A DNA stretch of 64,000 bases from Liriodendron chinense (taxonomy: Eukaryota > Streptophyta > Magnoliopsida > Magnoliales > Magnoliaceae), in NCBI GenBank assembly GCA_003013855.2, contig PVNU02000866.1, forward strand, positions 310,001-374,000, in the 5' to 3' direction. A program made the translations under genes and the position numbers. The notes under the pieces were generated by a model. The model had not been told where the DNA came from and did no database searches. It worked only from the letters and a program-made list of their open reading frames with translations. This document shows, piece after piece, positions 44,797 through 55,634 of this stretch (positions within the stretch are counted from its first letter, which is position 1; each line of letters opens with the position of its first letter).

Positions 44797-45328
44797 CGGA
44801 TTACATGCGGAGTAACTACTCCGCACGCTCTTATCGTGCGTAGTAAACTCAGTTGGGCCCACCTAGAATGTATGTGCTTTATCTATTCCGTCCATATGCT
44901 TTTCCAGCTCATTTTAGTGGTTGAGCCCAAAATTTAAGCATATCCAAATCTCAAGTGGACCATGCCACAAGAATTAGTGGGAATAATGATTTCCACCGTT
45001 GAAACCTTCCCAGGCCCTACAGTGATGTTTATTTGTCATCCAACCTGTTCATAAGATCACATGGATATGGATGAAGGGAAAACACAAATATAAGCTTGAC
45101 CCAAAACTTCTGTGTCCTCCGAGAATTTTTCAATGGTAGACATTCAGTTCACACATTTCTTGTGGTGTGGTCCACTTTAGATTTTGATATGCTTCATTTT
45201 TTTGGCACCATACCTAAAATTCTCTGTTAAGATGGATGGATGGAGTGGAAAAAATACGTAAATCACTTTGGGCCCCACAGAGTTTACTCCGACATGCTAG
45301 CGTGCAGAGTTACTCAGTACGCAATCCG
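44797..45328. mobile_element. MITE, same family as 3361-3792
   Basis: Ends are imperfect inverted repeats of about 50 bp: CGGATTACATGCGGAGTAAC at left, and CGGATTGCGTACTGAGTAAC as reverse complement at right. The body has GTGGACCATGCCACAAG and AAACTTCTGTG phrases. No ORF. Confidence 0.7.
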
Positions 45329-45337
45329 CTTCCAGGG

Positions 45338-45880
45338 AGGGGGCGTGAATTAGGTGTTATCCCGGGAACAGCTGAGTGGGTGTTACCCCCACCGTATGGC
45401 CCACATGGATGATATTTTGTATATCCATGCCGTCCATCTGTTTCTACAGCCCATTTTAGGATGACTTTCCAAAAATTATGTAGATCCAAATTTCAAGTGG
45501 ACCATAACACTAGAAATAGTCTGATTGAGTGCCCCACCATTAAAAATTCCAAAGAGCCCATCGTAAGGTTTTATAATGTTTATTTGCAATCCAAGCTCTT
45601 GATAATGTCAATAAAGTCTTGATGAAGGGAAAATATAAAGATCAGATTGATCTAAAACTTTTGTGGCCCACAAAACATTTTTAATGGTTATACATCACTG
45701 TTTTAGTGATATGGTCCACCTAAGATTTGAATCTTCTTAGGATTTTGGATTACATCCTAAAATGATATGAAAAAAGAGATAGACGGTGTTGATATATAAA
45801 AACTACAACAAGATGGGCCCCACACGGTTAGGGTAACACCCACTAAGCTGTTCCTGGGATAACACCTAATTTGCACCCCT
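45338..45880. mobile_element. MITE, same family
   Basis: Terminal inverted repeats of about 42 bp: AATTAGGTGTTATCCCGGGA at 45349 and its inverse TCCTGGGATAACACCTAATT at about 45852. It directly follows the previous MITE. Confidence 0.75.
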
Positions 45881-45881
45881 T

Positions 45882-46385
45882 GGCTATGGGGCCACTGGCC
45901 GGTGCTTTGTGGGCCCCTCCATGACGTATGTGTTTTATCCACGCTGTCTAGACATTTCTGAAGATTGTTTTAGTGCTTGATCCAATAAATGAGTCCAATC
46001 TAAATCTCAGGTGGACCACACCATAGGAGAATAGTATTGATTGAATGTCCACCATTAAAAACCTCGTAGGGCCCACTATATTAATTATTTGACATCCAAC
46101 CTCTTAATTAGGTCATATAGACCTGGATGTAGGTAAAAAACAAATATCAGCTTGTTCCAAAACTTCCGTGGCCCTCAATAAGTTTTTAACAGTAGGTGTT
46201 CAGTTAAAATTGTTTCTTATGATGTGGTCCACTTGAGATTTGGATCTACCTCAAATTTGGGCTCATACCATAAAATGATCTACGAAAATGTATGGATAGA
46301 GTGGATGAAATACATTCATCATGGTGGGGCCCACAGAGCACCGATCACTTGGCATTGACTGGTGGCAGGGTCACTAACCAATCCG
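45882..46385. mobile_element. MITE, same family
   Basis: Ends pair imperfectly: GGCCGGTGCTTTGTGGGCCC at left and GGGCCCACAGAGCACCGATC at right. The body contains the shared GTGGACCACACCATAGG and AAACTTCCGTGGCC. Third MITE in a row. Confidence 0.65.
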
Positions 46386-47089
46386 CATCCGTTATCCCAA
46401 CGGTATGACCCCAAGTTGATATATTTTATGTATATCTAATCCATCCATCTGTTCTTTTATATCATTTTAGGATGCAATAGCAAATATTAGAAAGATCAAA
46501 TTCTCAATGGCTAGATTAGAGTTTGGGGTCCAATGACTATACATTTATTAGGTTTTCACGAGGTCAACAAGTTGCAGTGCAATTTGGACCTAAAAATTTG
46601 GCCTAATTTGGAAATCTAATCCATTCACTCTATTATAATCATCAATAACTTTGATTTGACTGGTCACTTGCCCTGATCAAGTTTAAGATGAGAAAGATAC
46701 TAAATAGATAAAATTGATCAATGATGGGCCATATCTTGTAACCTAACCATTAGATTTGAGTGAAATTTAATCTAAACATCTAAAGTCATTTACTTTTCAA
46801 TTTGGACCAATCAGATTGTCCAAAATTTGTCTAGCTCTAGACAAACTGATTGTGCACATTTAAAGAGTCTTTTATATGGATATGATTCGGGCTTAATTTT
46901 GTTTTCAATAATAATTACCACGTTCTAAACATATCTGACCATTCAGATCAAGTTTAGGATGACTTGATCATAGAATTTGATCAATCTCATCATTATAAAT
47001 TTTCCTTGCAATTAATTAACATCATTATATTATGGCCTTCATTTTTTGCACCAATGAACATGTATGTATGCATAAACCAATCTGATAAT
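46386..47089. other. CACTA-1 interior, unrecognised
   Basis: AT-rich, with phrases like TTGGACC/GGTCCAA; no gene. Confidence 0.35.
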
Positions 47090-47782
47090 TAGTTAACTAA
47101 ATGAGTGTAATTTTTCATTTTCAACTATCCAATAAATGTCCACCAATAAATTTGGCCCACTCATTTCAAATTTCTCACTTTTATTTAAACCACAATTTTT
47201 TTCCAACATTTTTTTTCAAAACTGATAAAATCTCTCTCTTTTTTTTTTTTATCAAATATCTCAACTTTTATTTCTTTTCAAAATGTCATTTTTTTTAATC
47301 AAACTTCTTAATTTTTTCGAAATACAAAATCTTAATTTCTTTATAAAAATTTCAATTTTTTTACAAACTTATCAATTTTATTCGAACTTCTCAACTTTTT
47401 TCAAATGGCCATATTTTTTTTTAAAATCTCAATTTTTTGAATCTTATTATTTTTCTAAATCTCAATTTTACTAAAAAATTGTTAATTTATTTTCAAACCT
47501 CTCAACTTTTTTTGTTTGAAAATCACAAATTTCTTTTTTAAGTTCACAATTTTCTTTTTCAAAATGTTTAATTTTGTGAAATTTTGAAAAGAAATTTCAA
47601 ACATATTAATTTTATTCAAATTTCTCAATTTTGTTTTTAAAATCTCTTAACTTTTTCTTTCAAATTACTAAATCTGTTATTTTAAATATCAAATTTTTTA
47701 ACTTTTAAAAAATATCAAATTTTTTAACTTTTAAAAAATATCAGTTTTTTTCAGTATCTCATTTTTCTTAAATTTTATTTTC
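47090..47782 (+). repeat. T-rich degenerate repeat tract
   Basis: About 700 bp of loosely repeated TTTCTCAATTTTT and TTTCAAA words, strongly pyrimidine-biased on the plus strand. Phe/Ser/Ile-rich ORFs across it are composition artefacts. Confidence 0.65.
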
Positions 47783-48037
47783 CGACGGACCTTATTTGGG
47801 TGATCTTTTCGGGCTGGGATTAACGACGAACTAAATCCGTCGTTAAATAGCGACGGGCTAAGTTCGTCGGAAATTATAATTTTGCTAAATCCCGCGACGA
47901 AATCCCGCCTTTATTTCGCAAAAGCGACGGAATATTTTCAAATACGACGAACAAGATCCGTCGTTAAACTAAGCAATTTTTGCGACGGTCAATGTTCGTC
48001 GCAAAATTCGTCGCAAATTTGCCTTTTTCACGTAGTG
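47783..48037. repeat. CACTA-1 right subterminal repeats and terminal inverted repeat
   Basis: GCGACGG/CGTCGC-type motifs (for example CGACGGGCTAAGTTCGTCGG) recur, mirroring the left end, and the tract ends ...TTTTTCACGTAGTG. Confidence 0.85.
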
Positions 48038-48040
48038 ATT

Positions 48041-48920
48041 GATAAAATCCCTATTCTCATTTGAATATTTTTAATCTATCTAATGATCAAGTAGGCCAAT
48101 CATGCACAAAGAAACAAGCATATAAGAGAATCAAAACAATGTAGACCTACCCGATGATTGGAAGGGCATACTTGTAGGTATATAACATCGTGCCAGGTCA
48201 AGCTAAAATGACTTGAACCCAAGCTTGACCAAAAAATTGATAAAATGACTTGAACCCAAGCCTGACCAAAAAATTGATCAGGCCAAGCATGCAAGATCCA
48301 AGCTTGGCCCACATGCCAATCCAAGTAGGTCCAAGCCCGACCCAAGCCCAGTTGGGCTTGTAAGGTCGAGTGCCCATTGCCACCATTAATACGAGTCAAC
48401 TTGTCCCTTTATACCAGCTAACTTGTCGATTATAGTTGGGAACGGATAATCACAACCATTGCTCTACCATTCAACTTGAAAAGATTCACTAGTGCCAGCT
48501 TGAAAAAAAATCACAAAGAGAACCCGTTCACCCCACAAGAGGAATTTTGACTCAACACCATCAACTATTAATCAAGAAAAACTTACTTCTACTTCAAACA
48601 GCTGAAATTCCAATGAAGTTCCATTAACAATACTCTTCCAATGACACCAAGGCAAACACCATTTCAATGGAACTGTTAAAAGAACCTTAGAAGTCATTTG
48701 GATTGGGCATTTGAATGCCCTTGACCTTCAATTACAAGGTATTGCAATGCATGATTAGTGTAATTGATCGTAATTATAATTCCTTTGTTTTGGTAAACCA
48801 CGTAGTGTTTGGGATCCATTCAAGCATGAAGGAGAAAACCCAAACACGCTTTTTTTTATTCGTGAGCACTGTTGCTGGATCTTGTGTTTTCCTCTTATAC
48901 ATTGTGCGTTGTTTCAATAT
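48041..48920. other. Flank between CACTA-1 and the solo LTR
   Basis: Contains a local duplication near 48208-48280 (AAATGACTTGAACCCAAGC twice, 34-38 bp apart). No gene recognised. Confidence 0.45.
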
Positions 48921-49547
48921 TGTTGGGGAGTCTTCAAACGATGCACGAATTGGGTGCTCCGACCGGCCGGACGGCCTGACCCAGATGCAGTTGGAGAGCC
49001 CCCCCCCCCCCCCATGGACAGTTTTGTGCCCAGACCGGTCGGCCGACCGGTCATCAGTGGGCTCCAACCGGTCGGCTATGAGGTAGCGTTGGTGATGATC
49101 TCCCTGGACTGTTTTTGTGAAGGCCGACCGGTCGGCCGACCGGCTAGCTGTGCGCGCGGATTTCTTGCACAGTCCACAGTACTATGCAAGGTGTTTCTAT
49201 TTTCGGATTTCTTCCTATTTAAGGTGTTGTAATCCGACCTAGAGAGGTATCCTAAGGTGTCCAAGGTTTCCTATTCGTACTAGGAAGAGGGGAGAGAGTT
49301 GTGAGAGAGAAAGATTGTGTTTTCTCTGTTTTCTTTGCTTGTGGGTTGTCATCTTTGTAATCTTCTGTTTAATTCATAGTGGATCGCTTGTGCCCTGGTT
49401 TTTTACCCATTGAGGGGTTTTTCCACGTAAATTTGGAGTCTCTTGTGGTGAATGCTTGTGTGTGATTGATTTCATCTTATTTACTTGTTTGATTTCGCGT
49501 TGTTTCACGTGTTCAGCGTTCAGCTTCTGCTGCCGGCTTTCCCAACA
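48921..49547 (+). mobile_element. Solo LTR (627 bp), probably Ty1/copia
   Basis: Starts TGTTGGGGAG and ends GCTTTCCCAACA (inverted TGTTGGG/CCCAACA), flanked by perfect 5-bp duplications AATAT at 48916-48920 and 49548-49552. No internal region, so it is a solo LTR left by recombination. It carries GACCGGTCGGCCGACCGGTC palindromes at 49031 and 49123, a CTATTTAAGG TATA-like box near 49207, and a C15 run at about 49001. The copia assignment is from general look and is not certain; plus strand assumed from the TATA. Confidence 0.8.
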
Positions 49548-49552
49548 AATAT

Positions 49553-49847
49553 ATCATCAAATGCACTGCTTCGTTGATGAAACAGCATGCAACAATGGCC
49601 AATCTGAAAGGAGTCATATCATGGGTGTAACTGCTGCAACATTAGTTTTGAGGGGCATCCCACATTTGAAGATTTTTCTTTCTACATTGGCTTTGAGGAA
49701 ACATTCCACAAATGTGTGTGCGCGCGCACTCACACATTTATATATTTGAAAAAAAATGAAAGGTCAGGAACATTCCACATTTGAGGGACATTACACATTT
49801 GAAGATTTTTCTTTTCTTTTCTTTTCTTTTCTTTTTTTCCTTTTTTT
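49553..49847. other. Unassigned flank of the solo LTR
   Basis: Short near-duplicates of GAGGGGCATCCCACATTTGA and a CTTTT microsatellite (49806-49840). No gene. Confidence 0.4.
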
Positions 49848-50155
49848 TTAAGTGCATTTACACACAGGATACTTTACAGTGAAGATTAAGGTAAGACTTT
49901 CAAGAATGATCCTTGCCGGGCTAGTCAACTTTGAATCCTCGTCGCTGAAGCTATCCGTTTGATAATAATGAGATTTATCATCCATGTCACCAGTTTCAAA
50001 CCTTCGACGTCTTTCAATTGCAGCCTCCACCCTCCTATATATCGAACTCTTCATCAGGGCCGGGCAACATGTATCGTAGCTTGAAATTTATCTCGTTCTC
50101 AACCATGACCTTGTGCCTAGGAATTATTCGGCCTTCAAGAGAATAGCTGAAAAAC
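49848..50155 (-). pseudogene. mTERF-family protein, C-terminal exon fragment
   Basis: Exon start at 50155 after a CTGCAG acceptor. It reads FFSYSLEGRIIPRHKVMVEN, then INFKLRYMLPGPDEEFD; after a small insertion near 50040 (4 bp or equivalent) it continues in another frame as RRVEAAIERRRRFETG and an acidic tail. This is the C-terminal signature of plant mTERF proteins (organelle transcription/translation factors). The frameshift and the absence of upstream mTERF repeats nearby make it a fragment. Same strand as the RRM-like and calreticulin pieces to the right. Confidence 0.75.
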
Positions 50156-50346
50156 CTGCAGATATTTTCTTTAACTCAGACAATGAAAAAAAAAAAAGGA
50201 TTTAAGAAACTTAGACAAAATTTACTGGATTCTTTTCACTAAAAATGTATATTTCAAAAACAGCAAACGCTAACATCCCCACCTTTATGGGGACATTAGT
50301 AACGTCCCCAAAGCTTTTAAGTCACATGGCCAATCATTGATTTGCA

Positions 50347-50725
50347 CCGTTCATTCATTCATACCATTGGTGCCAAGTCATGTTAAATTTTTTTTAAAAA
50401 AACACACACATGGATCTGACCATCCAAACAATCCGATCAGTAGCATAAAAAATGGACCGTCAAGAGCGAGTGGAGCAACAAAATTGTTGCAATCTTCATC
50501 TTGAAACATCTATTCAACACATCCAACCATGAAATGTGTATTTTTCCAAAGAAGCACTTTGGTTTGGCAATGCTAACCATTCGACCTATGGCCTGCTAAA
50601 AATGGATGGATGTAAAAAAAAAAAAAAAAAAAAGGCCCAAATTGTAAGGTTAGGCTCATCCAATCAGTGTGATTTTTTTCCACCATGGATTGCTCCCAAT
50701 GGTATGAATAAATGAACTGTCCATG
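50347..50725. mobile_element. Possible MITE with inverted ends
   Basis: TTCATTCATTCATACCATTG at left and the inverse CAATGGTATGAATAAATGAA at right, about 350 bp apart. No ORF, and no duplication confirmed. Confidence 0.5.
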
Positions 50726-51785
50726 AAGACAAAGTCCCATCAAAAGTTCTAGACCAATTCCACCCTAAATTCCTCACAACTCACATGAATTTCAGGCTAC
50801 CCAGTAACTAACTGATTTTTTCCCCCTCCATATTTGCTATTCTGGATCCTGTCATTTGGATGCTGTCCAATGACAGTTTGAAACGATCATAGGTTGAAAA
50901 TGTGTGTGAGTCAGGCCCATCATAGCACATCTGAAATAAAGCTTCCAACGCAAGACTAAATCAAGAAAAAGAGATTCTTTTTGCATATTCTACAAACCCA
51001 ATCCATAATGATGAATAGCCCACATCCAAGGTGAGCGCCGTATGATGGACAGCCAACATCAAAAGTGGGGCTCATACAATGAATGGTCCACATCATAGGT
51101 TGGCCTTATATGATGGTTGGTGGATGTGAGGGGGACTAAACAAACTTGAGGGACAATTGCTTACGATGTTGGAACGTACGATCCAAAGTAATAAGTAGAA
51201 ATCAAGATAAGCTACTCATGGCATAAGTAGATGAGTAGCTTATCAGAGACCTAGAATCATAAATTTCATTCGCATAATTCAGCATTAGTTTTAGTAGTAG
51301 GCCATTAAGCAGCTGCAAGATGCGGACACTTCATGGAATATAACAATAAAAAGGCATTAAGGGAATTAAATTGGATTGAATGCAATTGTCATTCAATCAA
51401 CCCAACAGAGCACTTCTATAGGATAATTAGAAATAATCGGAGATTGTTCAAAATTCTCCCAAAGAAGATGATTCATCTGCTCATCATAAAAGGGAATTAT
51501 TGGAATCAAGTTGTCCATTTTCTTCGTTCTCCAGACATCTCAAAGTGTCACATCAATGGAAAACCTTTTCCATTGGCTTTCTTTTCCCTTGGATTCCATG
51601 TATCTAACATGCCCCAAGTGTCACTATGAAACGCTTATCATATAAAAGGTCAATAACGAGTTCACAGTTTGGCTGATGAGAATATGCACATGGAAACAGT
51701 TAATGTGTGGCAACTTGCTCAACAGTCTGCACAGATTTCCTAGAAAATTGATCATGAATTAGGTTGCTGATGGGCAGGTTATTAC
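50726..51785. other. Intron-like or intergenic DNA
   Basis: No gene recognised. An ORF at 51333-51629 on the plus strand shows no known domain. Confidence 0.4.
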
Positions 51786-51831
51786 CTTTGGCATGTAAGC
51801 ATCAATTACTGGGCCGTACTTCATGAAATAG
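51786..51831 (-). pseudogene. Possible captured exon of an RRM RNA-binding protein
   Basis: A 46-bp segment between an ATTGCAG acceptor and a GTAATA donor, reading YFMKYGPVIDAYMPK. This resembles the first helix and second strand of an RRM (YF-K-G-V-DAY-PKD). Too short for certainty. Confidence 0.4.
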
Positions 51832-53301
51832 CTGCAATTATCACCTACAACCGATCAAATTTCTGACATTCAAATGATAAGTATCATAATGCTTGTAAGG
51901 TTGTGACAGAAAGAGCATATAAACTATCAAGGCACATAAAAATGACAAATAGGAAAGGAGATAGCATCAGTGACGAAAGGTCAAAGCAAATGAGCAACCT
52001 GTGAAAATCTTCTTAACCATAAAAAAACTCAATATACATGGGCATTTATTTATATATACACCATCTTTCTTAACCATAAAAAATTGTACATGTATACACA
52101 TATCTTTGAGGATATGTTGTGTCTATGTGTATCACTTTGTATCTATACAAGTATGCATGGTGCCCCTGTTAGGGAAACTCAAACATAGTTTATGTATGGC
52201 AGTATATCATTCATCATTCATCGCGGTTGTCATTGCCATCATCTTAGCCTTCTCCCAGAAAATTGGGGTAAACTTGCAACTGGTAGCTTGACAAAAGTTT
52301 TGTGATCAGCTGTGCACCCGGGCTCTAGAACTGACCATGGCAAATGCTTGCATTAACAGCATTCACATGCCAATGTTTGTGACCATGGTACCAGCCAATA
52401 CTAACCACAGTTTAAAAACTTCACTACAATGTTTGTGGAATCAAGTCAAGTAAATCAATCAAATATCCGAGCTTTTTCACGAATTTTTTTTTTTTTTTTG
52501 GTTCTATTGAATACTAAAAAGCAAGCAATGTAAAAATGGTCTCTAGTCTTGCTGAGTGAGTCAGAGTTTTGATCGAATCTTGATGAAACTGACTGTGCCA
52601 AGTTGAATCCAGTTCATTCGAGTTTTTAAAGTACAATATTAATTCGAGTTCAATTTGAATAATTTTTTACCATGTATGCAATTTCTAAGTACTTTCTACA
52701 TGCCTGCATATCATTTATCACACTCTACCAGAGTAAAGTTTTTTTTTTTGTCAAACTAATTAAGAAAAAAATGCTAATTAAAAGAAAAAAAACATGATTG
52801 GATTAGTAAGATTCCTTTTCCAATGATAGCTGATCTTCTTAATACACACTACAAATAGAAACCTGGTAACAAACATCCACAAATTCAGAAATTCTACGAT
52901 AAAAAACCTAAAAAAGGCAACAATTGTCCAAATGGAACTACAGATTAAAACCCATCAATCAAAACCTAAAAAAAAAATGCAGAAACAGGAATCAATAAAA
53001 AAAAAATCACCACAAATTTTCAAAATAAATATTATAAATAAAAAGACCACCATTATGATTCATGAACCTCAAATGGAAAGAAACCTAAAATTATCAAAAC
53101 CAAACAAACAGAAGTCCAGCTGACAATTCAACACTAACACTAACCAGAGAGGTATATTTCAGTAAATTCACACACAACCCAATCAATAAAACGCACATAC
53201 TAACAAATCCAAATTTCATGAGAAAGTGACTCAACTCATTGGGAAACAACATGGACAGACATGAAATTTTTAGAAAAAAGATTTCTGTAGCAATAACAGA
53301 C
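51832..53301. other. Intron-like DNA between exon fragments
   Basis: A-rich, with short ORFs lacking domains. No feature recognised. Confidence 0.35.
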
Positions 53302-53348
53302 CTCTTTAGCCTTTGGATAAGGAATTTCAGCTGGAATTGAGTCATATC

Positions 53349-53655
53349 CACTACAAGAAAAATGACCTTTACCAAGGAAAGTTTTACCGAGGAAACGAAT
53401 TTCTTGGGGAATAGCACACTTTTCCCAACCAAACTCAAATTTTCTGGGTAAATATTACTTCGCTGTTACCAAGGAAAATTTTCCTTGGTGAAAGTGACAA
53501 ATGCCTACAAAATTCGAATTTCATAGGTAAAAATGGGGTTGTTTGGTGGCTAAAAAACATAAACTTTTACCGAGGAAAAACTTCCTCGATAAAAGACTAC
53601 AATTACCCAGGAAAAGTGCATTTTGTTGGTAATTTCCTCGATAAAAGGTGTCAAT
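53349..53655. repeat. CACTA-2 left subterminal repeats
   Basis: TTTACCAAGGAAAGTTTTAC, ACCAAGGAAAATTTTCCTTG, TACCGAGGAAAAACTTCCTC and similar, in direct and inverted copies. Confidence 0.8.
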
Positions 53656-53689
53656 GGATTAATTGACGTTTTTAATGGACGACCTTCAC

Positions 53690-54160
53690 TAACTACTGTT
53701 TTCCTATTGTGGTTCACCTGATATTTAGATCTGCCTCATTTTTCTGTCCAGGTCCTAAAATAATATTTACAAATTAATGGACGGCGTGGATGAAATACAT
53801 ACATCATAGTGGGGCCCATAGAGCACTAAATCATCCGAAAGCGAGAGGCTAACCGTACTTTAAGGGCTTTATATGAGGCCCACCATAATGTGTGTTTTAT
53901 CTATGCCTTCCATCCATTTTGACCGCTCATTTTAGTGTATGAGCCCAAAAAAGGAGGCAAATCGAAGGCTCAAGTGAGCCACACCATAAGAAACATTGGA
54001 GATTAAGTGCTTATTGTTGATCCGTGGTGTGGTCCAATTAGGCCTTCGATCTACCTCCTTTTTTATGATCATGCCCTGAAATTATCTCTCAAAATAAATG
54101 GACGGTGTAGATAAACCACATACATTACGGTGGACCCCACAGAACACTTGACAGGACCGT
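53690..54160. mobile_element. Two partial MITEs of the 3361-3792 family
   Basis: 53690-53835 is a right-hand half (ATTTAGATCTGCCTCATTTTT ... GTGGGGCCCATAGAGCAC, in pieces); about 53865-54160 is a fuller copy with CCACACCATAAGAAAC and GTGGACCCCACAGAACAC. No coding content. Confidence 0.55.
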
Positions 54161-54917
54161 CCGTCCCTAGCTCTTCCTGTTGGGGTACCCAATTAGCGCT
54201 CAAAAAAGAGCCCGCACTGAAAAAGAGTCCAGCCCCTCTCTCTCTCGCTCTGGCTCTGGCTCTCTTAAAGTTCTGGCTAATTCCCTCCTCCCTTCCTTTC
54301 TCTACTGATCTCCTTCATCCCAAGCCCTAGATCTGCAGAAAGTCCTCCACAGAAACCCTAGCTACCCTAGCTTCATGCCGGCTCCATCTCCCTCAAATTG
54401 AACTCATAGATTTCCACATCTCGTCTCTTCGATGGGATATTCTGTCTGATTTTTGGCCGAACGGCATCAAAGTTGTCTGATTTCATCTCAGCACTGCTCT
54501 TGACTCTTTGGGGATCTTTTATCTGAAATTGCTCTATGCTTTTGATTCGATCTGACCATAGGGCCAGAAAGCGGATAAAATCTCTTTGATTTTCCTTATG
54601 GCTTTTATGGTTCTTTTAGGTGTGGAGGGGCGAGTTTTGATGGTTCGGGTGGTTCGTCGGTGCCTACTGCGAAGCAGTACGGCATGACAAAGCCAACCTT
54701 TGTTGCAGGACCGTCTGAAGCAGATCTTTAAAGGAGCTTGCAGTAAGAGAAGACTTGTTATCTGGATTTTTTTAATGTTTGTTAGATTTTCGGTTTGCCT
54801 TGTATTATTTTTTTTCCCCTCTAATTTTTGTGATTTTGTTGTAATGAAGTTCTTGGTAGATTCAGGTCTTTATGAGATCAAAGAGGAAGCTGTCAAGAGT
54901 GAAGAGGTTCTGGGTCA
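54160..54917 (+). pseudogene. Captured 5' part of a nuclear poly(A) polymerase gene
   Basis: Pyrimidine-rich leader with AAACCCTAGCTACCCTAG (54160-54600), then an exon (about 54621-54740) reading KQYGMTKPTFVAGPSEADL, with a TAA at 54729-54731, and after an intron an exon (about 54846-54915) reading FLVDSGLYEIKEEAVKSEE and VLGHFD. This is the N-terminus of plant nuclear poly(A) polymerases, which add poly(A) to mRNA 3' ends. The catalytic nucleotidyltransferase region is absent, so it is non-functional. Confidence 0.8.
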
Positions 54918-55556
54918 TTTTGATTTGTTTCCACTATTATTGATGCAATTTTGTGTGAATTTGAATTGATAGTTGGATTTTCATTGACCTGTTGAGGCTT
55001 TCGGCCTCTCAATTAGCAAAGTATTCATGATTTTTAGGGGTTTAGGTAGTTTTGATTTATTATGGTAATTGCTTTTGCTAGTTTGTGTGAATTTGAATCG
55101 ATATTTGGATTTCCATTGGCTTAATGGTGCGGTCTTTTGCCTCTTTCTCTGTTTTTTTTTTTTTTTTTTTTTTTGTGTGTTAGGGAGTTTAGGTTTGTTA
55201 CAAGTACTAGGAAAGCTTGCCCACTTAGGAGCATTGTTCCCACTGCCCTTGTGAACTAATCAAAAGGATTCGGCCTTTCTTATTCGCATGGGTAAAATTA
55301 TCACTTCTCTATCATCATAAGGTATCTTATTTATTTTCCATGATACAGATCTTGCATTTCCATGATACAGATCTTGCACATATATACAGTAAATGTTTTG
55401 GCCATCTTCCTTCATCAGTAAAAGAATTTGTTTCATCCATTCACAAAATTTTTCCTTGATATCATTGACACTAAGCACCTTTTGAATGGCAGCCCCATTA
55501 TTTAGCACTTGACGAAGAAAATAGCACATCAGTGTCTTTGGCTTTTGCTATCTTGT
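54918..55556. other. CACTA-2 interior, intron-like
   Basis: T-rich, with a run of about 25 T near 55148. A minus-strand ORF at 55260-55529 (89 codons) has no domain I recognise. Confidence 0.35.
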
Positions 55557-55634
55557 GCCCGCAGATCGCTAATGCTTCAAACACCTCTGGTTTGGCTTCT
55601 CGTCCAAAGTCGGAAGTTCAAGTGGATGACACGA
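55557..55634 (+). pseudogene. Exon-like piece, gene not recognised
   Basis: Follows TTGTGCCCGCAG and ends GACACGAG before GTTTGC. Reads IANASNTSGLASRPKSEVQV then DDTR. Could be a captured exon; source unknown. Confidence 0.35.

Larger units (their letters stand above)
36378..48037. mobile_element. CACTA-1: 11.66-kb non-autonomous CACTA transposon carrying gene fragments (Pack-CACTA)
   Basis: Left end CACTACGCCAAAATTGCA, right end the inverse of CACTACGTGAAAAAGGCAAA; flanked by 3-bp duplications ATT (36375-36377 and 48038-48040). Both ends carry subterminal GCGACGGA/CGTCGC repeats. I see no CACTA transposase. The interior holds endosulfine-like exons, a G-patch protein exon, another exon-like piece, a LINE zinc-finger fragment, a 556-bp direct duplication, GA microsatellites and three consecutive MITEs. 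It would need transposase supplied by another element. Confidence 0.88.

Noticed and set aside
44510..44862. Arg/Glu-rich and Leu/Ser-rich ORFs
   Set aside because: They are translations of GA microsatellites.
47101..47474. Phe/Ser/Ile-rich ORFs that might be read as membrane proteins
   Set aside because: They follow the T-rich composition of a degenerate repeat tract; no start context or conservation signal.
55260..55529. Minus-strand 89-codon ORF in CACTA-2
   Set aside because: No recognisable domain, splice context or neighbour support; kept only as a note.
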